Origin: Legionella busanensis
GTDB lineage: Bacteria > Pseudomonadota > Gammaproteobacteria > Legionellales > Legionellaceae
DNA length: 64,000 nt
Direction: 5' to 3'
NCBI RefSeq assembly: GCF_900461525.1
Contig: NZ_UGOD01000001.1
Span: forward strand, 3,268,001 to 3,332,000
Shown: one piece after another, positions 18,830-28,990 of the stretch
Position numbering within the stretch: position 1 is the stretch's first letter
Layout of the letters: each line of letters begins with the position of its first letter
Program-made: the position numbers and the translations under genes
The notes under the pieces: model-generated
What the model saw: the letters and a program-made list of their open reading frames with translations, nothing else
Told to the model about the DNA's origin: nothing
Databases searched by the model: none

Positions 18830-20137
18830 TTATACTTTTGCGCTGCCAAATGGATCATTTTTATAAATTTTTAATCCCAAAATCACCATTGCTATGATAT
18901 AGATAATGTTTATACCAATATAGCAAATGATTGCGCCTAAAAGGTCTAACCAGCTAATAAAAATAATGCAAGCCACAAATTGAAAAAGTAATAGGCTAAG
19001 TGTTAACTTAGCTCCAATTTCACTGCCTCTATGAGAGTATTGAATCATTTTTGATAAAGGCATTGTAATTGAATAAGTTAAGATATTTATTAAACATGCG
19101 TAAGTGTACGGTAATGCATTCATGAAATGAGATTGGTACAGTAATAAAATTTGTTTAGCAAACAAACCTATTATTAGCATCACTATTAAAGCAATCCCAA
19201 CACAAATTAATAAGTATTTTTGAATCACCTTTTTAAGCGCTTCGCGGCTTTGAGCAAAAGAAGCAGAAATATCCGGTCCAATTAATATACCGATTGGAGC
19301 GATAGCAATAGCAGCAATGGCAATAATAGAAGTAACAGCTGCAAATAAGCCAACTGAGCCTTCCTCATTACTTAACCACTCAATGACTATCAATGGAATT
19401 ACAGTAAAGACATAGCGATTTAAGTTTTGAATCGTATAACCATACATCTTCTCCTTCCACTCTATACTGGTATTTGCTAATTCAGGTTTAAATGAGTGAA
19501 TATTTGAGCGCTTATAAAGAAAGGAAACGATTACTAAGATTAATAGATAACTTAAAATAAATCCTATTAACATAATATGAGGGAAATAGTGCTTATTATC
19601 ATGAAGGAGGGCTGGATAGAGATAAAAATAAATGATTAAACTTAAAATAAAATAAAAAATAGTCTGCAGTAAGCTTAATAAAATTGCTGTACGCATATAG
19701 TTAATGGCTCGAAAATACTGCATTGAGATGGTATATAAAGATAAAGCAACTGTACCCCAAAGAAATAAATATAATGGGTGGCCTATATCGAATAGGGTTA
19801 TATTTTTAAGAGCAGTGGCTAAAGCAATAAGGGTAACTGCGCCAATACATCCTAATACCATAACCCACAAATAAAGGGGCTTTAGAAAATGTGAAACGTC
19901 CTCTGTTAGACGCACTATCGTGCTATATTTACTTTGCACATAATACTTAGGAACGTAGTAAGCAATAATTGAGTCAATCCCTAAAGTAATCAGGGTCGCA
20001 ATTAAAAAGAGCGAACTTGTTGCTACAGCGTAATCACCAAACAAAGCTTCACCAGCATGCCTGGCAACCAGCATGTTAATAATGAACAGCATAAGCTGAT
20101 CAGCGATAATAATGATTAGATTTAAAGCAAAATCCAT
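18830..20137 (-). CDS. Polysaccharide flippase-like membrane protein (Wzx/MVF type)
   Basis: About 12 membrane segments over 435 residues and an N-terminus like the MVF superfamily flippases (LNLIIIIADQLMLFIINMLVARHAGEALFGDYAVA, then ATLITLGIDSIIAYYVPKYY). Such proteins flip lipid-linked oligosaccharides across the inner membrane. It stands alone, with no glycosyltransferase cluster beside it, so its substrate cannot be inferred from the neighbourhood. The ribosome binding site is weak. A multidrug efflux role is less likely because the typical MATE motifs are not seen. Confidence 0.75.
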   Translation of the reverse strand: MDFALNLIIIIADQLMLFIINMLVARHAGEALFGDYAVATSSLFLIATLITLGIDSIIAYYVPKYYVQSKYSTIVRLTEDVSHFLKPLYLWVMVLGCIGAVTLIALATALKNITLFDIGHPLYLFLWGTVALSLYTISMQYFRAINYMRTAILLSLLQTIFYFILSLIIYFYLYPALLHDNKHYFPHIMLIGFILSYLLILVIVSFLYKRSNIHSFKPELANTSIEWKEKMYGYTIQNLNRYVFTVIPLIVIEWLSNEEGSVGLFAAVTSIIAIAAIAIAPIGILIGPDISASFAQSREALKKVIQKYLLICVGIALIVMLIIGLFAKQILLLYQSHFMNALPYTYACLINILTYSITMPLSKMIQYSHRGSEIGAKLTLSLLLFQFVACIIFISWLDLLGAIICYIGINIIYIIAMVILGLKIYKNDPFGSAKV

Positions 20138-20372
20138 GTGTTAAATTCATTAATAAATTCTATTAAAACTATTTTAATTTTAGAAATAAATGCCTAGACT
20201 TGATTTGTTACTATTTAATTAGATTTTTAAGGCCTCACTTAAGTGTAGATTAAATTTATCAAGTCTGACTAATATAGTATCACCTACTAAGTTTTATATT
20301 ACGCTGCTAGCTCTTTTGCCTACTCATTTAGCTTTGTCTAAAATTAGAGGGCGGCGCTATATATTAACAAAG

Positions 20373-20381
20373 TTATCCACA
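20373..20381 (+). promoter_or_regulatory. Perfect DnaA box (TTATCCACA), first
   Basis: An exact consensus DnaA binding site in the intergenic space, 117 bp from a second site in the same orientation. Confidence 0.6.
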
Positions 20382-20489
20382 GAGCTAATAATTAGACCGA
20401 ATTTGTTTTTTACAAATTAATAATTAAATACAATGACTTAAACTAGAAAATAACTTTATTGAAATTTTACTCAAAATTTAATCACATAG

Positions 20490-20498
20490 TTATCCACA
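20490..20498 (+). promoter_or_regulatory. Perfect DnaA box (TTATCCACA), second
   Basis: An exact consensus DnaA site 29 bp from the end of the hypothetical gene at 20527. The intervening 108 bp are AT rich. Confidence 0.6.
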
Positions 20499-20526
20499 GC
20501 TAATCCTCAATACTTTTAGGCAAAAG

Positions 20527-22167
20527 TTACTCAGGATTTAAGTAAGTGCGCCGATCATGCATAGTTTCAATACTATTAATGACAGTTTGCCGGCTAATTT
20601 CATGTATTAAAGGAATAGAAGATAGAGGCATATTTTCATAAATGGCGTACGCAATAAAGAAACTATCTTGCCAGGTCTTTTCATTTTTACGAGATTTAGC
20701 TTTAAGCCATATAGTAATCCATAAAAAATGAAAAAGCCATTTCTCTCGATTTAACTCCATTTCCTGCTCTATAACGGCTTTAATAGCATCTTCAATCACG
20801 CAAAGTTTTACACCATCTACAAAGCTACTGCAACGGTTTACTAACTTATCAACATTAGCATTTTCAATATACCAAGATTCTGTAAAAGACTTGGTTTTAA
20901 GCCAATTTTTTGAGCGTTTAAATGAAGCCTGCATTTTATCTGGGGTAAAAGGAGAAATTTTTACACTTAATTCTTCTATTAATCCTGTTACGTCTAGTAT
21001 ACGAGGATAAAAGTTTATATTTAAAAGCTCTTGAATTTCTAATAAATGCAGATCCGGCATACCACCTTGTTCAATTGTTAGCGCTAGAAAGTGCTCTGTT
21101 ATTATTTGCAAATAAGTCAGATCTACTTCTCTTAAAGTAATATTGTCATCAAATGTTTCATCATAATACTTTTTGATATCTTGTATTTTAATGGGTGGCG
21201 TTAACCAGGCATCTTTAATCCCTAAACCATGCTTGAGCAATAAGCCACAAAGTCGATTTTTCCTACCTTCCTTAATATGTATAAATAGACCTTGGGCACC
21301 ACTGCCATCGACCTCACTGGCCTTAATTTTAATAATGGGAACACCTTTATTTGTGTTAAAAAGAACACCTTGCTTCCGTTGTTCCTTAATCCAGCGGTTA
21401 AACTGCTCATGATAAAGTGTTGAGTACCAATTTTTAATTGCTTGTAAGCGAGATAATGAAACTGAACTTAGAATAATCCTTGGCATTAAGTGTTCAAATG
21501 TTGCAATTACTATTTCTCTTACAGCAGGTTTAGGATGTAACAAAGTAAGAAGGGCAATTTCGTGGCCTTCTTCAATGCTATAAAGATCAATGACTAAATC
21601 AACAAAAAAATCAGCAGGCATAGCATGGCTTTGCGCAAAGAAATTTTCTGCAATATCAAAAGCAGAAAAATTAGAAAGCTCCTCTATCATATCCTTAATA
21701 GCGTCGAGATGATTTACTTCATCACTAACCTCATTGCTCTCATCATCTCCTTCAGCCAAAGTTAAATAAGCCTCCCGTAATTTGGGGGAAAGCTCTAAAT
21801 GCACATCATAAAAAGCATTTAAAATAGGCAACCAAAATCCTAGCGAATGTTTACTCGTTAATATTGCGTCAGCCATGTGATCCATTAATTGATTTAATGT
21901 TTTCATTGCTAACTTATTTCCTGTCTCTTGAGCTGATTGTAATTGAGCAACACAAATATCAATAGCAAAGATACAAGCAGAATAATAAGGATTTTCCTCA
22001 GTGCTATTTTCTTCCTTTAAGGAAGCTATTAAATCAATAAGCTGCAGAGCTAAAACAGGTTCGTAAAGAAAAGGAGTAAAATTCTGAGGTTCAGGGTCAG
22101 AGTTATCTTCGATCAGATTAGCCATCTCAGCAATCCAATTCTTTAAGCTTTCAAAATGAGTGCTCAT
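20527..22167 (-). CDS. Hypothetical protein, 546 aa, in the tex operon
   Basis: A large soluble acidic protein without signal peptide or membrane segments, largely alpha-helical, with a possible HEAT-like feel in its first 250 residues (for example LLTLLHPKPAVREIVIATFEHLMPRI). I do not recognise a domain. Its ATG overlaps the TGA stop of yciA (ATGA), so it is translationally coupled to yciA and probably read from the tex promoter. Codon use resembles its neighbours. It is presumably a conserved lineage-specific cytoplasmic protein; no function is proposed. Confidence 0.8.
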   Translation of the reverse strand: MSTHFESLKNWIAEMANLIEDNSDPEPQNFTPFLYEPVLALQLIDLIASLKEENSTEENPYYSACIFAIDICVAQLQSAQETGNKLAMKTLNQLMDHMADAILTSKHSLGFWLPILNAFYDVHLELSPKLREAYLTLAEGDDESNEVSDEVNHLDAIKDMIEELSNFSAFDIAENFFAQSHAMPADFFVDLVIDLYSIEEGHEIALLTLLHPKPAVREIVIATFEHLMPRIILSSVSLSRLQAIKNWYSTLYHEQFNRWIKEQRKQGVLFNTNKGVPIIKIKASEVDGSGAQGLFIHIKEGRKNRLCGLLLKHGLGIKDAWLTPPIKIQDIKKYYDETFDDNITLREVDLTYLQIITEHFLALTIEQGGMPDLHLLEIQELLNINFYPRILDVTGLIEELSVKISPFTPDKMQASFKRSKNWLKTKSFTESWYIENANVDKLVNRCSSFVDGVKLCVIEDAIKAVIEQEMELNREKWLFHFLWITIWLKAKSRKNEKTWQDSFFIAYAIYENMPLSSIPLIHEISRQTVINSIETMHDRRTYLNPE

Positions 22168-22547
22168 GTATGCTTAGGTACCTCTCTAGGTTTGCCATGT
22201 TCATCAATTGCAACAAAAACAAATGTACCTTCTGTAACGCGAAACTTACCAAAACCTGTAGCGGGCTCAGCCCATACTTCAACATCTATTGTCATAGAAG
22301 ACTTTCCTAGCTTAACTAGCTCAGCATAACAACTAACTATATCACCTACTCGCACAGGTTTAAGGAAAGTCATAGAATTAATTGCTACCGTTGCCGCTCG
22401 TCCCTGCGATAACTTTTTAGCCAAAACACCCGCAGCTAAGTCCATCTGCGAAACTAACCAGCCGCCAAAAATATCACCATTTGCATTAGTATCAGCTGGC
22501 ATTGCAAGAGTTTGGATAGTAACCTCACCTCTAGGGACTTGAATCAT
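22164..22547 (-). CDS. yciA: Acyl-CoA thioesterase, YciA family
   Basis: Hot-dog-fold thioesterase that hydrolyses acyl-CoA in the cytosol. The family signature is clear: MPADTNANGDIFGGWLVSQMDLAAG near residues 17-40 (with the conserved Asn-Gly-Asp-Ile-Phe-Gly-Gly) and the MTFLKPVRVGDIVSCY segment. The 127-residue length fits. Its ATG shares one base with the stop of tex (TAATG), and its own stop overlaps the start of the next gene, so the three genes form a tightly coupled operon. Confidence 0.93.
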   Translation of the reverse strand: MIQVPRGEVTIQTLAMPADTNANGDIFGGWLVSQMDLAAGVLAKKLSQGRAATVAINSMTFLKPVRVGDIVSCYAELVKLGKSSMTIDVEVWAEPATGFGKFRVTEGTFVFVAIDEHGKPREVPKHT

Positions 22548-24913
22548 TATGAACCACGCTTTAATTTTGCTAAAGCATCTGCCATCGCAGTATTAAATAT
22601 TCCTTTTTTACTAGTCGAAACAACCCCTTTTTTATGTTGATCTGCTTTCTTAACTATCGTTTTCTTCTTTATAGGTAAGGCTTTTTCTCCTTTTTCCCTT
22701 TGCTCAGGACTTACCGTTTTCTTAGCAGGCACTGAAGCTTTATCTTCCTCAAGCCTCATACTTAAACCAATTCGTCGCCTTTCTTTGTCTATTTCAATAA
22801 CCTTCACTTTAATTATATCACCTGCCTTAACAACAGCATGTGGGTTAGTAACAAATTTATTAGTCATTGCTGATATATGTACAAGCCCATCTTGATGTAC
22901 ACCAATATCGACAAACGCACCAAAATTAGTAACATTGCTAACTACACCCTCAAGGATCATCCCTTCTTTAAGATGATTAATGTCTTCTACACCCTCTTTA
23001 AAACTAGCCGTTTTAAATTTTGGCCTTGGATCGCGCCCTGGCTTTTCAAGTTCCTTTAAAACATCCTTTATAGTTGGTAAACCAAAGTGCTCATTAACAT
23101 AATCTTTAGCATTAACGCTTTGCAAAAGATTATAATTGCCAATCACTTCATTAAGTGAAACGCGTTGAGTAGTTAATATTTTCTCTACTAAAGGATAAGC
23201 TTCAGGATGTACTGCTGAAGCATCTAAGGGGTTTTCACCATTGATAATACGAAGAAACCCAGCACATTGTTGAAAGGTTTTATCACCCATTCGAGGTATT
23301 TTTTTTAATTGCTCTCGATTAATAAACTTGCCATATTCATCACGATACTGAACTAAATTTTTAGCTAAAGATTCATTAAGCCCAGAAACACGCGTTAATA
23401 AAGCTACGGAGGCAGTATTGACATCCACACCAACTAAATTGACACAATCTTCTACAACACCATCTAAACTACGAGCTAGACGGCTTTGATTGACGTCATG
23501 TTGATATTGTCCTACACCAATTGCTTTTGGCTCAATCTTTACTAGCTCAGCCAATGGATCTTGGAGACGTCGTGCAATCGAAACAGCACCTCTTATACTT
23601 ACATCTAAATCAGGAAATTCTGCAGCAGCTAACTCAGAAGCAGAGTAAACAGAAGCGCCTGCTTCGCTAACCATAACCTTAGTTAATTTAAGATCTGGGT
23701 ACATTTTAATCATATCATTGACTAAGCGTTCTGTTTCCCTTGAGCCCGTCCCATTACCAATACTGATTAAACTAATATGATATTTAGCAGCAAGTTTAGC
23801 TAATTCACCAATAGCTTGATGCCACTCATTATGAGGCGCAAAAGGAAACACAGTCGTATAATCTATAACTTTTCCAGTCACATCGACTACGACAACTTTA
23901 ATACCTGTTCGAATACCTGGATCTAATCCAATTGTTGCTTGAGAGCCTGCAGGCGCTGCTAATAATAAATTACGTAGGTTACGAGCAAATACTTGAATAG
24001 CTTCTTCATCAGCAAGCTCACGTAAACGAGCAAGTAATTCGAGTTCTAACTTAGTAAATAGTTTGATTTTCCAAGTCATTTCTATAGTTTCTAATAACCA
24101 TTTATCTGCTGCGTTGCCCTGATTCGTAATATTAAAAAAAGTAGCAATACGCTGTTGACCATAATCCTGATTATTAGAGAGCTCTAATCTAAATTGTAAA
24201 ATACCTTCACGACGTCCCCGAAATAAAGCTAAAGCGCGGTGGGAAGGTATCTTTTTAATAGGTTCAGCGTAATCAAAATAGTCACTAAACTTAGCAGCAT
24301 TGTTAGCTTTTTTCTCATCCCCTATAGCAGTGGATTTAAGCGCAATATGATTCCACAAATATTCACGTAGCTCTGTGATAAGCTCAGGCTCTTCTGCAAA
24401 ACGTTCCATTAAAATCTGCCGAGCGCCTTCTAAAGCGTCTTCAGCTGTGAGAATACCAAGCTCATTGTTAATGTATTGTTGTGCTTTTTGTAAGGGCTCT
24501 TGTGTTGGCTCTTGCAACAAACTATCAGCTAATGGCTTTAAACCGGCCTCTTTAGCCACCTGTGCTTTAGTACGACGTTTTGGGCGATAAGGCAAATAAA
24601 GGTCTTCTAGACGCGTTTTAGTCGCTGCCGCCAAGATCAACTGCTCAAGCTCAGGTGTTAATTTATCTTGCTCACGAATTGATTGTAAAATAACATTACG
24701 ACGTTCATCCAATTCACGAATATAGTGTAAGCGTTCAGCTAGTTTTCTTAATTGGGTATCGTTAAGGCCGTCTGTTGCTTCTTTTCGGTAACGTGCAATA
24801 AAGGGCACTGTCGCACCTTCATCAAGTAAACGAATAGCCGCCTCTACTTGTGCGATCTGAACTTTGAGTTCCTGCGCTATAATCTCTGCAGCCGATATCA
24901 TTTCTTGAGCCAT
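22547..24913 (-). CDS. tex: Tex family RNA-binding transcription accessory protein
   Basis: Nucleic-acid-binding protein of 788 residues related to eukaryotic Spt6. In order: helical N-terminal domain ([21 protein letters not shown], about 25-50), YqgF-like RNase-H fold (about 325-450, starting [18 protein letters not shown]), helix-hairpin-helix modules (about 500-560) and a C-terminal S1 domain ([32 protein letters not shown], about 650-720), followed by a Lys-rich tail. It is first in an operon with yciA and a hypothetical gene. Confidence 0.96.
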   Translation of the reverse strand: MAQEMISAAEIIAQELKVQIAQVEAAIRLLDEGATVPFIARYRKEATDGLNDTQLRKLAERLHYIRELDERRNVILQSIREQDKLTPELEQLILAAATKTRLEDLYLPYRPKRRTKAQVAKEAGLKPLADSLLQEPTQEPLQKAQQYINNELGILTAEDALEGARQILMERFAEEPELITELREYLWNHIALKSTAIGDEKKANNAAKFSDYFDYAEPIKKIPSHRALALFRGRREGILQFRLELSNNQDYGQQRIATFFNITNQGNAADKWLLETIEMTWKIKLFTKLELELLARLRELADEEAIQVFARNLRNLLLAAPAGSQATIGLDPGIRTGIKVVVVDVTGKVIDYTTVFPFAPHNEWHQAIGELAKLAAKYHISLISIGNGTGSRETERLVNDMIKMYPDLKLTKVMVSEAGASVYSASELAAAEFPDLDVSIRGAVSIARRLQDPLAELVKIEPKAIGVGQYQHDVNQSRLARSLDGVVEDCVNLVGVDVNTASVALLTRVSGLNESLAKNLVQYRDEYGKFINREQLKKIPRMGDKTFQQCAGFLRIINGENPLDASAVHPEAYPLVEKILTTQRVSLNEVIGNYNLLQSVNAKDYVNEHFGLPTIKDVLKELEKPGRDPRPKFKTASFKEGVEDINHLKEGMILEGVVSNVTNFGAFVDIGVHQDGLVHISAMTNKFVTNPHAVVKAGDIIKVKVIEIDKERRRIGLSMRLEEDKASVPAKKTVSPEQREKGEKALPIKKKTIVKKADQHKKGVVSTSKKGIFNTAMADALAKLKRGS

Positions 24914-25082
24914 TCACATCCTCGCAAAACATTAATTAAAACCTTGCTATTATACACTCATTACCATTGGTTTTGCGAACTTTAGCAACAGCATTTTTGA
25001 TGCTTTAAATGGTTAGAGTATATTAAATGAATTAATCTCTATATGATTGTCTAATTTAGATTAATTAATAATGAGAATAGAT

Positions 25083-25484
25083 ATGTCTATTTCAAACTCA
25101 AATCCATTTTGTTGGCATGAACTAATAACGCCACACCTAGACCAAGCCAAGGATTTTTATACTAAATTATTAGGGTGGCAATTTATAGAACATACTATTA
25201 ATAATTCAATCTATACTATGATTATTATAAACGATAAGGAGTTTGGTGGTATTAAACAAATGACCTTGGATAGTGCGAGCGACAGCCGGGCCCAATGGCT
25301 AAGCTATCTCTCTGTTAATAATCTTAATTCTATTTTAGACCAAGCAAAAAAATTAGGTGCAATTATTAAAACACCTATGACAGCGATAGGAAATTATGGA
25401 CACTTTGCAGTAATTACAGATCCCACAGGCGCCACTGTAGCTCTTTGGGAGCCACAATCTAAATGCGCTATGGAAACTCAATAA
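25083..25484 (+). CDS. VOC (glyoxalase/bleomycin-resistance fold) family protein
   Basis: A small protein of 133 residues with the paired beta-alpha-beta-beta-beta modules of the VOC superfamily: an N-terminal WHELITPHLDQAKDFYTKLLGW motif and a C-terminal FAVITDPTGATVALWEP strand with the usual metal-site glutamate. Activity cannot be named from sequence alone. An in-frame ATG four codons earlier (25071) exists; the one at 25083 places the domain correctly and follows GAGAA. It converges with glmS. Confidence 0.85.
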   Translation: MSISNSNPFCWHELITPHLDQAKDFYTKLLGWQFIEHTINNSIYTMIIINDKEFGGIKQMTLDSASDSRAQWLSYLSVNNLNSILDQAKKLGAIIKTPMTAIGNYGHFAVITDPTGATVALWEPQSKCAMETQ

Positions 25485-25532
25485 GATAACTCTAAATTTT
25501 AAACTATCTACTGCTTAAACAGATATAAAGAA

Positions 25533-27347
25533 TTATTCAACGGTAACTGATTTTGCTAAATTACGTGGCTGATCAACATCTGTACCCTTGGCTACTGCTA
25601 CATGATAAGCAAGTAACTGTAGTGGAATAGTGTAAATAATTGGTGCAATCCAATGTCCGCATGTCGGTACTGGAATTAATTGTGCTCCATTAGGCTGCCA
25701 TGCTTGTGAGTCATCCACAAAAACAATTAACTGGCCACCACGAGCGCTAACCTCATGTAAATTTGATTTTAATTTATCTAATAGCTCATCATTAGGCGCT
25801 ATGGCAATAACTGGCATTGCATCATCAACTAAAGCAAGAGGTCCATGCTTTAATTCTCCGGCTGGATAAGCTTCGGCATGAATATAAGAAATTTCCTTAA
25901 GCTTTAATGCGCCTTCCAAAGCAACAGGGTATTGAACGCCTCGACCTAGAAAAAGTGCATGTGATTTAGTTACAAATAATTGTGATAAAGATTCAATACG
26001 CTTATCCATTTGTAAAACACGCTCGCAGCAAGCTGGTAATTCTTTAAGTTGATTTAATAGTTCTGTGGCACGTTCATCATTACATAATGCCGTAGCTAAC
26101 ATTAAAAAAGCAGCTAATTGAGTAGTAAATGCTTTAGTTGAAGCAACACCAATTTCAATACCTGCTCGAGTTAAAAAGACACAATCTGCTTCGCGAACCA
26201 GAGTACTTGTTGAAACATTGCAAATAGCTAATGTGGCTAGATAGTTTAAAGACTTGGCTTTATGGAGAGCTGCCAATGTATCAGCAGTCTCGCCAGACTG
26301 AGAAACAGCGATAAAAAGTGTACCTCTATTAACTACTACATCGCGATAGCGATATTCACTTGCTATTTCCACTTGAGCAGAAATACCAGCTAAAGATTCC
26401 AACCAATAGCGAGCAACAAGTCCCGCGTGATAACTCGTTCCACAAGCTATAATATGAATTTGTTTAATATCTTTAAAGAACTTAGCAGCCTCAACACCAA
26501 AGCTCGCTCTTACAATCTCTTGTGAAGCGATACGGCCCTCAAGGGTATCTGCTAAGACTTTACTTTGCTCATAGATTTCTTTCAACATAAAATGACGATA
26601 TTTGCCTTTATTTATAATTTGACTATCGCCATTAAATGCATGTGCCTGTCGATTTACTGACTGACCATTATTATCATAAATATCAATTTTACCATCATGT
26701 AAATGAGCACTATCACCTTCTTCAAGATAGGTTACTTTCTCAGCGAACGAACCTAAAGCAAGAGCATCAGAAGCTATAAATTGTTCATTAATACCTGAAC
26801 CAAGTACAAGTGGACTGCCCTTTCTAATAGCCACCAATTCATTTGGACATTGCTCATGAATGACACCTAAAGCAAATGCGCCATGCATTAATTTTGCGGA
26901 TTCTTGTACAGCACGTAATAAGTTTTCATATTGTTGATAATGGTAATGAACTAAATGAGCTGCTACCTCAGTATCTGTTTCTGAAGAAAATTCATAGCCA
27001 GCCTTTTCTAACTGCGCACGTAAAGCATCATGATTTTCAATAATTCCATTATGAACAACTGCTATTTGTCCATTAGAAAGATGAGGATGAGCATTTTCCT
27101 CACAAGGTTTTCCATGAGTTGCCCAACGTGTATGAGCAATACCTAAATTGCCACTAACAGCGGTTTCTTTCATAGCATCGGCTAAAGCTTGTACTTTACC
27201 CTGAATACGGACCCGTTTTAAATGACCTGTATTATCGATAACTGCGATACCTGCAGAATCATAACCTCGATATTCAAGACGCCTAAGCCCTGCTAATAAA
27301 ATCTGACTAATATCGCGTTGAGATACTGCGCCTATAATTCCGCACAT
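25533..27347 (-). CDS. glmS: Glutamine-fructose-6-phosphate aminotransferase (isomerizing)
   Basis: Makes glucosamine-6-phosphate from fructose-6-phosphate and glutamine, the first step to UDP-GlcNAc. The N-terminal nucleophile Cys follows the start Met (MCGIIGAV), with the glutaminase motifs YDSAGIA and HTRWATHG. Two SIS domains follow (ACGTSYHAGLVARYW and the second near residue 450), and the protein ends with the invariant DQPRNLAKSVTVE. The 604 residues match the family. GGAG lies a few bases before the ATG. No glmS ribozyme is present upstream. Confidence 0.97.
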   Translation of the reverse strand: MCGIIGAVSQRDISQILLAGLRRLEYRGYDSAGIAVIDNTGHLKRVRIQGKVQALADAMKETAVSGNLGIAHTRWATHGKPCEENAHPHLSNGQIAVVHNGIIENHDALRAQLEKAGYEFSSETDTEVAAHLVHYHYQQYENLLRAVQESAKLMHGAFALGVIHEQCPNELVAIRKGSPLVLGSGINEQFIASDALALGSFAEKVTYLEEGDSAHLHDGKIDIYDNNGQSVNRQAHAFNGDSQIINKGKYRHFMLKEIYEQSKVLADTLEGRIASQEIVRASFGVEAAKFFKDIKQIHIIACGTSYHAGLVARYWLESLAGISAQVEIASEYRYRDVVVNRGTLFIAVSQSGETADTLAALHKAKSLNYLATLAICNVSTSTLVREADCVFLTRAGIEIGVASTKAFTTQLAAFLMLATALCNDERATELLNQLKELPACCERVLQMDKRIESLSQLFVTKSHALFLGRGVQYPVALEGALKLKEISYIHAEAYPAGELKHGPLALVDDAMPVIAIAPNDELLDKLKSNLHEVSARGGQLIVFVDDSQAWQPNGAQLIPVPTCGHWIAPIIYTIPLQLLAYHVAVAKGTDVDQPRNLAKSVTVE

Positions 27348-27380
27348 ATCGCATCACTCCTTAATTTAATTTCCAGTATT

Positions 27381-27416
27381 GGCATACTGCTTAAATTAGA
27401 AACCGTGCAGTATGCC
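27381..27416 (-). terminator. Hairpin between plaC and glmS
   Basis: Perfect 10-bp arms GGCATACTGC and GCAGTATGCC enclose a 16-base loop, about 25 bases after the plaC stop on the minus strand. The stem is strong, but no U-run follows, so it may be a terminator or an RNA-processing stem. Confidence 0.5.
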
Positions 27417-27440
27417 ATAACAAATAGCCTTATTTAAATA

Positions 27441-28742
27441 TTAGCTTTTTATAAGGTACGCACAATTCGCTTTATAGCCATGCGCTTTCATTAATAAACA
27501 AATTTCATCAGCTAAAAATAAATGTGCTTTAGTTGTTGGGTGAATCTCATCCCAAAAGAGGTAATCATCAGGATTACTACAAACATGATAATTTTTCTCA
27601 TTAGGCGAAAAACTTTTATCTTGATACTGGAGCGCTTCGGCATATTCAAGCACGAAGTTGCCCTTAAACGGCGAATCTTTTAATGCCTTATACATAGGGA
27701 ATTTAACATCTATACAAGCATCCGTTACATTTTTAAACCCAAAAAGTGCAGGATTTTCGATCGCTTTAAATAAAATAGGCTGAATATCGATAAAGAGAAA
27801 ATCAGCATCAGGGAAAGTACTTTGCCATTCAGTTACTTTATGCGCTAAACGTTCATTATGAGTTTGACTCACAAAATTTAACAATTCACTATCCGCTGTA
27901 TTGTTATATTTAGGGGCAACACCTACTGAAGGCACGCCTAAAATAACAAAACGTTTGGCACCAGCTTTAACTAATTTTTGTAATGAATAGTCTAAGCTTG
28001 CAATAACATTATCTATATAAGCACTTAATTTAGTAGGCTCATAATTATCTTCGAATCTAAACGTGTTTAAATAATCATTACCACCAATGAAAACAAAATA
28101 AACCGGTTCATCACTTAAATTCTTATTAATTAATAACTGAGCTTGAATATTTAACCCTAAGCTGGGAGGAATTAACTTACCAACGATTAAGTTTTTTACT
28201 GTTAACAATGGATGACGTATTAGATTCCATACCGTTAATTGATGATCATAGGTAACAGTCCAACTACCTCCAAATGCGTTATTAACAAAATAGCGTTTAT
28301 CTTCTCTATCTATATAAAGCATTGGTGCTAAATACTCAGCCCACACCCGACCATTAGAAAAATGGTCTTGCCAGTAAGGTTCGCCAGGTAAAATTGGTGC
28401 TTTTTTAACCTTGGAAATAAGGGATGCAAGCATAGGCCCAACCCCTGTATCAAAAAAATCAGTTACTATATCTATGCCTGTATCGAGCAGGATTTGAGGA
28501 ATATAATATTCGTCTGCAAATTCAGTCATTTTATTAATAACAAAAACTTTTACAGGATAAACAAGGTAAGCGGGACTTTCTTCTTGTCGTAAGCTTTTTA
28601 AAAGATGCGTAGTATTACCGGTATCAGATAGACTATCGCCAAAAATTACCATCGATTTAACAGGCACTTCTGCTTTTACCATAATAGGTAAAAAGAATGA
28701 TAGTATAAATAAGATCCTGCACAACTTTGTGCAATATGACAT
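27441..28742 (-). CDS. plaC: Secreted GDSL phospholipase/acyltransferase, PlaC-like
   Basis: Type II-secreted lipid acyltransferase/lipase in the Legionella PlaC group. A signal peptide spans about residues 1-24 (hydrophobic LFILSFFLPIMVKA). The GDSL block I reads MVIFGDSLSDTGN with the nucleophile at Ser37; block III is FIGGNDY; block V is DEIHPTTKAH with the catalytic Asp and His. A Cys pair (near residues 345 and 390) could form the disulfide loop known in these enzymes. At 433 residues it fits PlaC rather than the shorter PlaA. A strong AAGGAGGGG site precedes the ATG. The family is known; the PlaC assignment is by length and layout. Confidence 0.8.
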   Translation of the reverse strand: MSYCTKLCRILFILSFFLPIMVKAEVPVKSMVIFGDSLSDTGNTTHLLKSLRQEESPAYLVYPVKVFVINKMTEFADEYYIPQILLDTGIDIVTDFFDTGVGPMLASLISKVKKAPILPGEPYWQDHFSNGRVWAEYLAPMLYIDREDKRYFVNNAFGGSWTVTYDHQLTVWNLIRHPLLTVKNLIVGKLIPPSLGLNIQAQLLINKNLSDEPVYFVFIGGNDYLNTFRFEDNYEPTKLSAYIDNVIASLDYSLQKLVKAGAKRFVILGVPSVGVAPKYNNTADSELLNFVSQTHNERLAHKVTEWQSTFPDADFLFIDIQPILFKAIENPALFGFKNVTDACIDVKFPMYKALKDSPFKGNFVLEYAEALQYQDKSFSPNEKNYHVCSNPDDYLFWDEIHPTTKAHLFLADEICLLMKAHGYKANCAYLIKS

Positions 28743-28990
28743 AGTCCCCTCCTTAGGTTAAAAATTCCTTTTATATCTTTACTGCTTAAAATTCAATCAT
28801 TTGGTATAACAATTTTACATAATTGTCATTAATTTGAAAATAGAGATACTTTTAGATTAAAGACTGATGTCTATTTATTGTCAATCTGTTTATCATGTAA
28901 CTCTTTATTTTTGTCTATTATAATTAAAATTTGTAATAACTTAGTCAATGTTTTATTTATTTAATTTCAAGCACTAATTCTTCTTTTCAA

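Larger units (their letters stand above)
20138..20526. other. 389-bp AT-rich intergenic region with DnaA boxes
   Basis: Upstream of the flippase gene and downstream of the hypothetical at 20527. It is strongly AT rich and contains two perfect DnaA boxes in the same orientation. No gene or clear terminator was seen. Confidence 0.7.

Noticed and set aside
20138-20526. Chromosome origin (oriC)
   Set aside because: Only two DnaA boxes, no dnaA, gidA or mnmG neighbour, and no clustered 13-mers; kept only as DnaA boxes.
22877-23059. 60-codon plus-strand frame inside tex
   Set aside because: Shadow of the tex coding sequence.
27348-27440. A glmS ribozyme in front of glmS
   Set aside because: No catalytic core could be traced, and such ribozymes are typical of Gram-positive bacteria; the hairpin there fits the end of plaC.
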